From positions 1 to 13,109 of the forward strand of contig CAZFQG010000178.1 of assembly GCA_964520785.1 (NCBI GenBank): DNA of 13,109 nucleotides. The letters are read 5' to 3'. Positions 7,110 to 13,109 of this stretch are shown here, one piece after another. The number at the start of each line of letters is the position of its first letter. Position 1 is the first letter of the stretch. A program made the translations under genes and the position numbers. Origin of the DNA: CAZFQG01 sp964520785 (GTDB taxonomy: Bacteria > Planctomycetota > Planctomycetia > Pirellulales > Thermoguttaceae). The notes beneath the pieces were generated by a model, which was given only the letters and a program-made list of their open reading frames with translations, ran no database searches and was not told the DNA's origin.

Positions 7110-9214
7110 GCGGTCTCCTGCGGCAGTCGCGGTGGAATTGCGGTTTCGCCGCGGTGCGGCGTTCCGGTCGCGGCCGCCCCATCGGGAGACGTCCGTCTCG
7201 CCGCCGGCTTAAAAAAGTAGGCTTTCATGTAAAACGCGACGCTGATCCCCAACACGATCAACAGGCTTCCCGCGTAGATCACGCCGCGTCCCGGATCATG
7301 ATTGACGGTAAACCACGATAGGAAGAACCGGGTCCGACCCGGATTCTCCGCCGACAACAGCTCGAAATGCGGTTGCCCCGGCGTCCATGGTCCCCCGTAG
7401 CTCTGCTGGAATATCCTGTAGACGCGGCCCGTCTTCGGATCGCGGAAGTCAGCCGGTTCGTTCATGTTGATCAGTACTTCCTTCTCATAGACTTCCTCGG
7501 GGTCGTCCGGATTCACGAAGTCCACAAGGCTCGAATAGTGGGAAGGCATACTGGTGCCCGGATCGCGCTTGTAGTTGAAGGCGTGCAGCTTCACGGCAAA
7601 ACCCAGCTCCACTTCGGTGCCGCGGAACGTGGCCGTGGCCGTCCGCCCGTCGCCGCGGACGACGAGCATTTGGTCCGCCGCCGCCCTGGTCAACAGCGGG
7701 TTGGCGGAAACCGCGGAAATCCATTTCTCCCGAGTCTTTCCATCCACGCTCAAGCGAAGCCGCACCCGAGACTGGCGATCTCGCTTGTTCGGATCGAACG
7801 GAAGCGGCTGGATTCGAGTGCGGGGCAATTCCGAGGGCACGAAATCGAGGATTTGCGCCACCAAGGGACGCTCCGACGCCTCGAAGGCGACGATCCGATC
7901 ATCTCCGCCTCCGTTCTCGGTCAAGAGCTTGGGCGCCTCGACGATTCCGTCGGACCAGGTCCGGTAAGCCAGTTTCTTTCCGGGAATCTGGAGAATGTCC
8001 AGCCGAGGTCTCGACGCGCGGACCCGCGTTCGCGGGTCGACTTCCGGCAAATCCGATTCCGGCGCGAACCAGTACGTTCCGAAGAGCCCGTTGACGTAGT
8101 CTTGCCGGTTGAGTTCCGGGAAATCGGCGAGGAGAAGCACTCTCTCGGCGCGAGGCTTTTCCGAATGCACCGCCAGTTCAACGGCGAGCATGCTCGGATC
8201 CCACGCGATGAATTCCGCGCTGAGCGAACTCCCCTCGATCGGAATCCTCGTACCCGGCGCCAAGTCGTCCAGCGAGACGAACGTATTCTTCCCATTGGCG
8301 TGTAACGCCAGAAGGCCTTTCTTTCCAAGCGGCCGGGTGGGGGCACTTTGAAGGAACGCCTCCGCTTCGTTCGGCGATCCGGTCATCCAAAACGCGATCC
8401 GTTGTCCCGTTGGGAGTTGCTGCCGAGATCCGATCCCGAAGCGGCGCTGGCCGGTCATGGCCTCCGGCGGCTCACGGACGTCCAAGGCGACCTCGGTTCC
8501 GGCGGGCTCGTGCGTCTCCCAAGGCGCCGGCGATTGCTCCCGGACGTCGACTACCAGACGAGGGATCGGTTGCTCGGCGGAATCGGAATAGTAGGCCAGC
8601 GCTTCGACCTGAATCTCATTTTCCTCGTACAATACTCCCTGGTCCAGCGAAACCAGACGCCACGGAAAAACGGCCAAATCCGAGTAGTCGCTCCAGTTGA
8701 ACGGGCCGCATCGGAACGGTATGTCGATGATGGTGGGTTTCCCTTCATCCGAGTCATTTTTTGCCGCGACCGACTTCTGATGAGGGCTGAGGGCCAGCCG
8801 GATGATTTTGGATTGCTCGAACGCCCGGTTATTCCGTCCGCCCTCGAATACGCCCAATTGAGCGTCAATTCCCCAAATGCGCGTGATGAGCGAACCGATC
8901 AACAAAATGACGATCCCCGAGTGGATCAGGACAAATCCCGTCTGATAACGTTTCCATGGAAAACGAATTGCCGCCGAAGCGAAAACATTAACGGCCAGAA
9001 GGGCCAACAGCAGAGAGAACCACCACGATTGGTAAACCGCGAAATGGACCGCGTCGGTACCATATCGGCCCTCGACGAACGTGGTCCACCCGAGGACGAT
9101 CGCGCCCAATCCCAGAAGCACGACTGCCAAGCGAAGCGAAGCGAGAAACTCGAAAACCCCAAATAAAACCTGCTGGTAAAGGGGTTGATCGGGAAGACGG
9201 AGTCGGATTGCCAT
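7106..9214 (-). CDS. resB: Cytochrome c biogenesis protein ResB (System II)
   Basis: Partner of CcsA in System II cytochrome c maturation. The 702-residue product starts with three hydrophobic segments: FEFLASLRLAVVLLGLGAIV (about 21-40), WWFSLLLALLAVNVFASA (64-81) and FVLIHSGIVILLIGSLI (94-110), the last with the conserved His98. A periplasmic region of about 520 residues follows. One more membrane helix lies near 647-665, preceded by the family motif VNHDPGRG with His639. The size exceeds the usual ResB because of the large periplasmic part. I chose the ATG at 9214, where similarity to ResB begins; a TTG at 9238 would add eight residues but overlaps a hairpin and T-run. Neither has a Shine-Dalgarno. 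It is the first gene of resB-ccsA, behind a strong-looking promoter and structured leader. Confidence 0.92.
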   Translation of the reverse strand: MAIRLRLPDQPLYQQVLFGVFEFLASLRLAVVLLGLGAIVLGWTTFVEGRYGTDAVHFAVYQSWWFSLLLALLAVNVFASAAIRFPWKRYQTGFVLIHSGIVILLIGSLITRIWGIDAQLGVFEGGRNNRAFEQSKIIRLALSPHQKSVAAKNDSDEGKPTIIDIPFRCGPFNWSDYSDLAVFPWRLVSLDQGVLYEENEIQVEALAYYSDSAEQPIPRLVVDVREQSPAPWETHEPAGTEVALDVREPPEAMTGQRRFGIGSRQQLPTGQRIAFWMTGSPNEAEAFLQSAPTRPLGKKGLLALHANGKNTFVSLDDLAPGTRIPIEGSSLSAEFIAWDPSMLAVELAVHSEKPRAERVLLLADFPELNRQDYVNGLFGTYWFAPESDLPEVDPRTRVRASRPRLDILQIPGKKLAYRTWSDGIVEAPKLLTENGGGDDRIVAFEASERPLVAQILDFVPSELPRTRIQPLPFDPNKRDRQSRVRLRLSVDGKTREKWISAVSANPLLTRAAADQMLVVRGDGRTATATFRGTEVELGFAVKLHAFNYKRDPGTSMPSHYSSLVDFVNPDDPEEVYEKEVLINMNEPADFRDPKTGRVYRIFQQSYGGPWTPGQPHFELLSAENPGRTRFFLSWFTVNHDPGRGVIYAGSLLIVLGISVAFYMKAYFFKPAARRTSPDGAAATGTPHRGETAIPPRLPQETA
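7115..7119 (-). promoter_or_regulatory. Ribosome binding site of ccsA inside resB
   Basis: AGGAG on the minus strand, 5 nt before the ccsA ATG at 7109 and within the last codons of resB. Together with the ATGA overlap it indicates coupled translation of the two System II subunits, which work as a complex. Confidence 0.75.
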
Positions 9215-9236
9215 GCGGGCGGCGCGATGAAGGAAC

Positions 9237-9256
9237 AAAAAAAGGCTGTTTCAGCC
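9237..9256 (-). terminator. Terminator-like hairpin in the resB leader (possible attenuator)
   Basis: On the minus strand GGCTG-AAA-CAGCC is followed directly by seven T residues, the shape of an intrinsic terminator with a short 5-bp stem. It ends 23 nt before the resB ATG and lies downstream of the only good promoter seen (9352-9380), with no gene in between. A competing stem could form between AGCCG (9274-9270) and CGGCT (9257-9253), which would remove the terminator's left arm. That pair of exclusive structures is the usual layout of an attenuator; it could instead end a short leader RNA. Confidence 0.5.
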
Positions 9257-9294
9257 GCGTCACGGTTTACGGCTCCGGGAAGGGGTATTCGAAC

Positions 9295-9333
9295 CGGCCG
9301 CTCAAGCAAAAGCGACGCAACCAAACGCGGCCG
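9295..9333 (-). promoter_or_regulatory. Upstream hairpin of the resB leader
   Basis: On the minus strand CGGCCGC (9333-9327) and GCGGCCG (9301-9295) can form a 7-bp GC-only stem closing a 25-nt loop. It begins about 12 nt after the predicted transcription start and precedes the terminator-like hairpin. No known riboswitch consensus was recognised, and no leader peptide with a telling residue run was found. Confidence 0.4.
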
Positions 9334-9351
9334 ATACACCCCCCTTGCTAT

Positions 9352-9380
9352 ATTATAATACGGTCGCGGTCAACCGGCAA
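9352..9380 (-). promoter_or_regulatory. Sigma70-type promoter of resB-ccsA
   Basis: On the minus strand TTGCCG (9380-9375), a 17-bp spacer and a perfect TATAAT (9357-9352). It is the best promoter match in the window and points at resB. The transcript would start near 9345, giving a leader of about 130 nt before the ATG at 9214. A TATAAT also reads on the plus strand at 9354-9359, but no plus-strand gene follows. Confidence 0.65.
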
Positions 9381-9513
9381 ACCAGCGTTACCCCATATTG
9401 GAGGGAGTGGTCGAGCGGTGACGCAGTGACAATGTAGACGGATCGCATCCTGGAAGTGACGACGGACCGTCACACCACCTGCCCACAAATAGCTTCCCAA
9501 CGCCTACCGGCGA

Positions 9514-10739
9514 CTATTCGTTGGGGCCATCCTCGGCCGGTGCACCAAAGGGGTCATCCCCAGCAGGAGCCGGGGGTTCCTCGGTGGAGGCGGCCGGAGC
9601 GCCGAACGGGTCGTCCCCGGCAGGGGCCGGAGTCTCGGCGGCAGGGGCCGGTGCACCAAAGGGGTCATCCCCAGCAGGAGCCGGGGGTTCCTCGGTGGGG
9701 GCGGCCGGAGCGCCGAACGGGTCGTCCCCGGCAGGGGCCGGAGTCTCGGCGGCAGGGGCCGGTGCACCAAAGGGGTCATCCCCAGCAGGAGCCGGGGGTT
9801 CCTCGGTGGGGGCGGCCGGAGTCGGCACCACAGGGGTTGGTGCGCCAAATGGGTCGTCTGAAGGATCCGCCGACTCCGCGGGAGGAGTCGGCGAGTCCGG
9901 ATCGGCAAACGGATTATCTTCTGCCGGAACCGCGTCCGATTCGGCCGCGGCGGGAGCAGCGGGAGAAGTACCCGGGACGGTGGCGGGCGGAGTCTCGGGA
10001 GCCGCGGGCTGGCTTTCCGTAGCCGCGGGCTGGCTTTCCGTAGCCGCGGGCTGGNNNNNNNNNNNNNNNNNNNNNNNNNNNNNNNNNNNNNNNNNNNNNN
10101 NNNNNNNNNNNNNNNNNNNNNNNNNNNNNNNNNNNNNNNNNNNNNNNNNNNNNNAGCCGCGGGCTGGCTTTCCGTAGCCGCGGGCTGGCTTTCCGTAGCC
10201 GCGGGCTGGGTTTGCGTAGCCGCGGGTTGGGGCTGAGTCGACTCCGCTCGCATGACTCCGGCACCGAAGGGAACCGCGTCGTCTTCCTCAGGCAAGAGCA
10301 GCTCGGTCTGATTCTTGAAGGCCTCATACCGTGCGCGGCGGACTCTCTCCGCTTTCTCGTAGGCCGCCAACCGCGCCTCGTTCCGGTGCTGCTCAAGAAT
10401 CAGCCGGTCGCTTCCTTGCACGCGTTCCAGGGCCTTACCTACCCGATAGACTTGGTACGTCGCGGCCAACTCGCTTTTCGCGCCCTGCTCGAAATCCTCC
10501 GCGGCTTCTTCCTCGCGGCCCAACCGCAACATCGTGAGGCCTCGGAAGTACCAGCATCGAGGATCCCTCGTTCCTTGGCGGATCGTGGCGTTGAAGTAAT
10601 CGAGCGCACCCTCAAAATCGCCGGAGAAGTACGCGTGTACCCCCTTGCCGTAAATGGCGGCGGTTGTCTCTTGCGAAAACCCATCGCCGGCGATACAACC
10701 CAGAATCGCTACGCCCAAAATCAGAATTCGTCTACTCAT
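9514..10739 (-). CDS. Exported TPR protein with Pro/Ala-rich repeat tail (sequence gap inside)
   Basis: I do not recognise a named family. Residues 1-23 form a signal peptide ending near GFSQE; Cys15 in AILGC could make it a lipoprotein, though Leu at -2 is unusual. Two tetratricopeptide repeats follow, about 26-57 (YFSGDFEGALDYFNATI) and 60-92 (LGREEEAAEDFEQGA), then a charged helical stretch to about 150. From about 167 the protein is a low-complexity tail: QPAATES heptads, a spacer with EDNPFADP, then six copies of DPFGAP in Pro/Ala/Glu linkers, ending PAEDGPNE. An AGGAG site lies 11 nt before the ATG at 10739; the open frame to 10913 lacks any such support. The 100-N gap puts the two halves in different frames as written, but repeat phase restores one frame (see finding). 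TPRs suggest a scaffold role in the periplasm or outer membrane. Confidence 0.8.
9536..9821 (-). repeat. 111-bp coding tandem repeat, about 2.6 copies
   Basis: Direct copies start at 9536, 9647 and 9758, the last one partial. Each encodes 37 residues made of two related halves, each carrying GDDPFGAPA, joined by PAAETPAPA and a PTEEPPAPA linker. The copies are almost identical at the DNA level; one difference is a GTGGAGG/GTGGGGG change near 9585. Such identity including third positions points to recent duplication or gene conversion. Confidence 0.9.
10000..10238 (-). repeat. 21-bp coding tandem repeat array interrupted by assembly gap
   Basis: The unit, AGCCGCGGGCTGGCTTTCCGT on the plus strand, encodes the heptad QPAATES. 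Exact copies lie at 10000-10020, 10021-10041, 10155-10175 and 10176-10196. A copy is cut by the gap at 10054, and degenerate copies follow at 10197-10238. There are no unique spacers, so this is a protein-coding microsatellite-like array and not CRISPR. Confidence 0.92.
10055..10154. other. Assembly gap of exactly 100 N
   Basis: One hundred N in a row, the conventional size for a gap of unknown length. Both edges lie in the same 21-bp repeat, so the gap is almost certainly an unresolved repeat, with its real length given by the repeat phase as 8 plus a multiple of 21. Confidence 0.95.
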
Positions 10740-10969
10740 GGAAAGTGTCACTCCTGACGCTGTAATCGTGAGGCGGGACGGATTGCCTCCGAGCAGTTCC
10801 GCGCAGATGGGAACCGTCGCTGTCGGTGGCATCCGGTGATTTAAAAAAATGTTCGTGAAAAAAGTGCTCGCGAGCCGACCAGGCCATCTCCGCGGCGAAC
10901 GTACAATCCCCAACGGTTCGCCCGCTCAAACGATTCAACCGTTAATCGCGGAATGCACAGCTTCATTAG

Positions 10970-10998
10970 ATACTACATCCCCTTCGTGCCGATTTCAA
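10970..10998 (-). promoter_or_regulatory. Candidate promoter of the TPR gene
   Basis: On the minus strand TTGAAA (10998-10993), 17 bp, then TAGTAT (10975-10970): 5/6 and 4/6 matches. The leader to the ATG at 10739 would be about 225 nt, so a promoter closer to the gene is possible, although I saw none better. Confidence 0.35.
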
Positions 10999-11032
10999 GC
11001 GACCTCGCACCGGTTCCCTGCTAGATTCCCGC

Positions 11033-11061
11033 TTGACACGGGAACTTAGGATCGCTATCGT
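11033..11061 (+). promoter_or_regulatory. Sigma70-type promoter of the pseudo-receiver gene
   Basis: A perfect TTGACA (11033-11038), a 17-bp spacer and TATCGT (11056-11061, 4/6). Transcription would start near 11068, leaving a leader of about 43 nt before the ATG at 11111. Position and spacing fit well. Confidence 0.6.
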
Positions 11062-11110
11062 ATTCCAGGCCCGTTCTAGCACCCCTTTTACGGCGTAATT
11101 TGGTCCCCCC

Positions 11111-12058
11111 ATGAGTAATACCCTTCGTCAGCGTCAGAAAAAATTGGATCCGGCCCGGTCCAAGGCTTTTCCGGGGCGGATGCGGGTACTATTCATCACG
11201 ACGGCCAAGCGGCCGGGTAGCTGGCTGGCGGAGGCGTTCGCCGCGGACAGCGAATCGGAGGTTGAGCTGGAGGAGGTGGTCGGTTCGGCCGCCGGGCTGG
11301 AACGGTTGCGGAACGATCCGTTCGACGTGGTTCTCCTTTGCCACGAACCGGGCCGCCTGGACGCGCTGGACCTGATCGAAGGTTATCGCGCCGGCATTAC
11401 CGACGAACCGATTATCGTGTTGGGCACTCAGAGCGAACAAGAGATGGCGGCCGCCTGCTACGAGGTCGGCGCGGATGGGTACATTTGCGTCAACACCACG
11501 ACGACGCGGAACCTCGCCTGGGTCATTACCAGGGCCGTGCAGCGGCACGCCCTGATCCGCGAGAACCGCCGGCTGACGCAAATGGAGCGCCGCCGACTTC
11601 AGCAGGAGCACGACGAGGCCTCGCGGTTGTTATCGCAACAGCGCGCGCTAATAGAGGGTCTCCGGGCGATTCAAGACGAAAAGCCTTCGCTGCGGCTGGA
11701 AAGCGACTTCCTCGCGAATGCCCACTACCCGCCGAACCTCCCGAGCGAGTTGGTCAACCACTACCGCGAACTCTTGCGGACGTATGTCATCATGGGGGCC
11801 GGCAATCTGGGCCACGAGTTGGCCTGCCTGGGAGAACTCCTCACGAGGGCCGGCGTGACCGCGAAGGAGACCATGCAACTGCACCTGTACGTGCTTCAGG
11901 AGATGATCCGCGGTCTCGGCACGCTCAGCAGCCGCCACGTGATGAACCGGGCCGATCTCCTCGTCCTGGAGATCATGATGTACCTCGCCGACGAATACCG
12001 CCACCGCCACGACCGCTACGTCAACCGCCCCCGGCAACTGATGCTGGAGGGGTTCTGA
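11111..12058 (+). CDS. Pseudo-receiver (degenerate response regulator) protein with coiled coil and helical C-terminal domain
   Basis: The 315-residue product has a receiver-like domain at about 24-140: a hydrophobic first strand (MRVLFITTA), FDVVLLCHEPG where the phosphoacceptor Asp is expected, EPIIVLGTQS and GADGYICVN. The key residues are missing. The acidic pair after strand 1 is TT/AK, the phosphorylation Asp is Cys76, and the conserved Lys is Val127. It is therefore unlikely to be phosphorylated in the usual way. Residues about 140-190 are a charged coiled coil, and about 200-300 a helical domain (NLGHELACLGELL, LYVLQEMIRGLG, LLVLEIMMYLADEY) that I cannot assign. No DNA-binding, GGDEF or kinase motif is visible and no signal peptide, so it is a cytoplasmic protein, probably acting by protein contact. 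No histidine kinase lies nearby. The ATG at 11111 has no Shine-Dalgarno; a Met at residue 24 is an alternative start. Confidence 0.8.
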   Translation: MSNTLRQRQKKLDPARSKAFPGRMRVLFITTAKRPGSWLAEAFAADSESEVELEEVVGSAAGLERLRNDPFDVVLLCHEPGRLDALDLIEGYRAGITDEPIIVLGTQSEQEMAAACYEVGADGYICVNTTTTRNLAWVITRAVQRHALIRENRRLTQMERRRLQQEHDEASRLLSQQRALIEGLRAIQDEKPSLRLESDFLANAHYPPNLPSELVNHYRELLRTYVIMGAGNLGHELACLGELLTRAGVTAKETMQLHLYVLQEMIRGLGTLSSRHVMNRADLLVLEIMMYLADEYRHRHDRYVNRPRQLMLEGF

Positions 12059-12082
12059 GGGGGAGCACCTTCTAGCAGGCTG

Positions 12083-12849
12083 TTACGCGGAAACGGGCCC
12101 ATTCGCTTCGATTTCCACGACCACATTGCCGTTTTCCGCCGGTTCCACGCGGACGACGACCCCCAAGAGCCGCCGGATCAGTTCGAGGTGGGTCTTCGCG
12201 TGGAGCGAAAGGGGACCCGTCAGAAACCGTCCGCCACCGGTGCGCCGATAGGCGGCGACGGCCATCGGGAGGATCAGTTGATCGGCCAGGTGCTCGCAAA
12301 CCGGCACGTTCCGGTCCAGCCAGCGCTCGGCCGCCGCGAGGACCGCCTTCGCGACCCGCTCCGCCGGAACGCCGCGCCGGCCCGGCTCGGAGAAGACGGC
12401 CCTCACGTACTCCGTTTCGATCTCGACGATGCAAATGTTCCCCGGGCCGGGGGAATGGTCGACGACTTCGGGAAAGACCTGTTATGCGTACCCCCTTGGA
12501 GCGTGATGGTGGAAGGCCCTTCCGCCGCCAGCAGTGCCGGAAAGACGGTCTGAAACACGAGCATCGTGCTTCCGGCCGTCCCCACGCGGAAATAATAGTC
12601 GCCGGAATAGACTCCTTTCGGCCGAAACACGAGCCGCCGTGAACCGACCGATTCCCCTTCGATTTCCGCCGCCCCGACCTGACTCGCCGCCCCCAGCGCC
12701 GTCAGGTGCTGTTGTCGCAGGCCCGGCTTCTCTCGGTTGGCGCGGATGTTTTCGATCGTCACCGCCGCTCCGGTCAGCAACGACATCGCCAGACTCCCGC
12801 GGACAATTTGTCCTCCACCCTCACCGAACGAACCGTCAATGGTAATCAT
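12083..12849 (-). pseudogene. rtcA: RNA 3'-terminal phosphate cyclase (rtcA), internally deleted and frameshifted
   Basis: RtcA converts an RNA 3'-phosphate into a 2',3'-cyclic phosphate using ATP. The N-terminal part (12849-12481, 123 residues) is well kept: IDGSFGEGGGQIVRGSLAMS, REKPGLRQQHLTA, VGTAGSTMLVFQT and GGTHN. Similarity stops at GGTHN, and that frame ends at 12403. The C-terminal part runs in the -1 frame from about 12478 to the stop at 12083: VVDHSPGPGN, FSEPGRRGVPAE, EHLADQLILP and LSLHAKTHLE, whose first His (12202-12200) matches the adenylated His309 of E. coli RtcA. The family has about 340 residues; these parts sum to about 255, so about 90 from the middle are gone. Good conservation of both ends suggests a recent lesion or an assembly error. 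A GTG at 12406 is not a credible independent start. Confidence 0.85.
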
Positions 12850-13109
12850 AGGACTCGCAAACGGGACCCTCTTGCCGGACTGCGCACAAGAACAGTGTAA
12901 TGGTCCGGTCTTCTCTCGTCAACGAACCGGTCACCTTCTTCATTGCGGCTCCCCTCGCGGTCGCCAGTCTCCCGACCGGCACTCCCCCCTCGTCGCTTTT
13001 TCCACCCTGGTTTGAGCAATTCGGGCTCGGTCAGGTCCCACTTAGGCGGAGCGTGGCTGGCCTGTCAAAAACCCCGGAACCTGGGCAAACTGGGGTTGAC
13101 GGGAATTTG
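12850..13109. other. Right-edge spacer without a gene
   Basis: These 260 bases upstream of the rtcA remnant hold no supported gene on either strand. The plus-strand frame crossing 12737-13015 is mostly the antisense of rtcA. I found no clear promoter for rtcA and no Shine-Dalgarno before its ATG at 12849. A terminator-like element lies at 13067-13097. Confidence 0.6.
13067..13097 (-). terminator. Possible intrinsic terminator of a minus-strand gene beyond the right edge
   Basis: On the minus strand AACCCC (13097-13092) and GGGGTT (13075-13070) form a 6-bp stem with a 16-nt loop, running into TTTTT (13071-13067). The long loop makes it weak, but its orientation fits a gene entering from the right edge and ending there. 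Confidence 0.35.

Larger units (their letters stand above)
10740..11110. other. Divergent intergenic region between TPR gene and pseudo-receiver gene
   Basis: This 371-bp spacer separates two divergently transcribed genes and holds no supported gene. Frames on both strands continue through it but look like neither family nor coding sequence. It is less GC-rich than its neighbours, with A/T runs around 10842-10863. One promoter candidate per direction is visible (10970-10998 minus and 11033-11061 plus), about 35 bp apart, so the two genes could share a control region. Confidence 0.6.

Noticed and set aside
7367..9166. Two long plus-strand frames (7367-8305 and 8348-9166) antisense to resB
   Set aside because: Both shadow the ResB coding strand, lack recognisable domains, and have no RBS or promoter.
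9275..9305. T-loop-like GGTTCGAATACC on the minus strand
   Set aside because: The flanking bases do not form a 5-bp T stem or an acceptor stem, and the D-arm-like motif nearby is on the opposite strand.
9402..9490. tRNA-Ser-like 5' half on the plus strand (GGAGGGAGTGGTCGAGCGGT)
   Set aside because: The D-arm resemblance is real, with a 3-bp stem GTC/GAC, but there is no pairing anticodon stem, no T-arm and no acceptor partner downstream.
9465..9512. Hairpins after the TPR gene stop (CGCC-GGTA-GGCG and GTGAC...GTCAC) as a terminator
   Set aside because: Neither is followed by a T-run, so an intrinsic terminator is not supported.
9456..10022. Plus-strand repeat-rich frames opposite the TPR protein tail
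   Set aside because: They are translations of the same tandem repeats on the other strand; periodic DNA keeps several frames open.
10000..10238. Possible CRISPR array
   Set aside because: The 21-bp repeats are head to tail without spacers and encode in-frame QPAATES heptads.
9504..10913. A single 469-residue frame ending in an Arg-rich tail and starting at 10913
   Set aside because: The tail after the gap is in the wrong frame because of the placeholder gap length. The first 58 residues have no RBS, while a signal peptide and AGGAG support the ATG at 10739.
12072..12553. Frames at 12072-12434 (minus) and 12188-12553 (plus)
   Set aside because: Both overlap the better-supported C-terminal RtcA sequence and match nothing recognisable.

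Overview
The window looks like a high-GC piece of a planctomycete chromosome, probably from a metagenome-assembled genome. The evidence is a Hanks-type Ser/Thr kinase, an unusually large System II (ResB/CcsA) cytochrome c pair, a Pro/Ala-rich 'DPFG' repeat protein, mostly single genes with weak Shine-Dalgarno sites, and a round 100-N assembly gap inside a repeat. The phylum is an inference from gene style; no rRNA or marker gene is present.

Layout, left to right. (1) Positions 1-527 (+) hold the C-terminal part of a Ser/Thr protein kinase that enters from the left edge. (2) A 343-bp spacer with promoter-like elements and an inverted repeat precedes a TylF/MycF-type O-methyltransferase at 871-1578 (+). 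(3) A minus-strand block follows, read from right to left: resB (9214-7106), ccsA (7109-4287, 4-bp overlap with resB) and, 35 bp further on, a secreted GH89 alpha-N-acetylglucosaminidase with a C-terminal F5/8C (discoidin) domain (4251-1585). The block starts from a good sigma70-type promoter (TTGCCG-N17-TATAAT, minus strand at 9352-9380). Its roughly 130-nt leader contains two hairpins, one with the shape of an intrinsic terminator and a possible competing pairing, so it resembles an attenuator. (4) An exported TPR protein (10739-9514, minus) has a C-terminal half made of two tandem-repeat systems, 21 bp and 111 bp. The N gap lies in the 21-bp array, and the repeat phase predicts that the reading frame is continuous across it. 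(5) A divergent 371-bp spacer leads to a pseudo-receiver (degenerate response regulator) protein at 11111-12058 (+). (6) At 12849-12083 (-) is a damaged RNA 3'-terminal phosphate cyclase gene (rtcA). It lacks the middle of the protein, and its halves are in different frames at a TTTCCCG heptamer. (7) The last 260 bp hold no gene, only a possible terminator for a minus-strand gene beyond the right edge.

ResB and CcsA would act together in the cytoplasmic membrane to move heme across it and attach it to apocytochromes c. The GH89 enzyme would remove terminal alpha-linked GlcNAc from extracellular or periplasmic glycans; its position behind ccsA may be simple read-through. The kinase and the pseudo-receiver are signalling proteins without visible partners. 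I found no defence island, mobile element, CRISPR array or RNA gene. The observations most worth checking are the cytochrome leader, the hypervariable repeat protein and the rtcA lesion.
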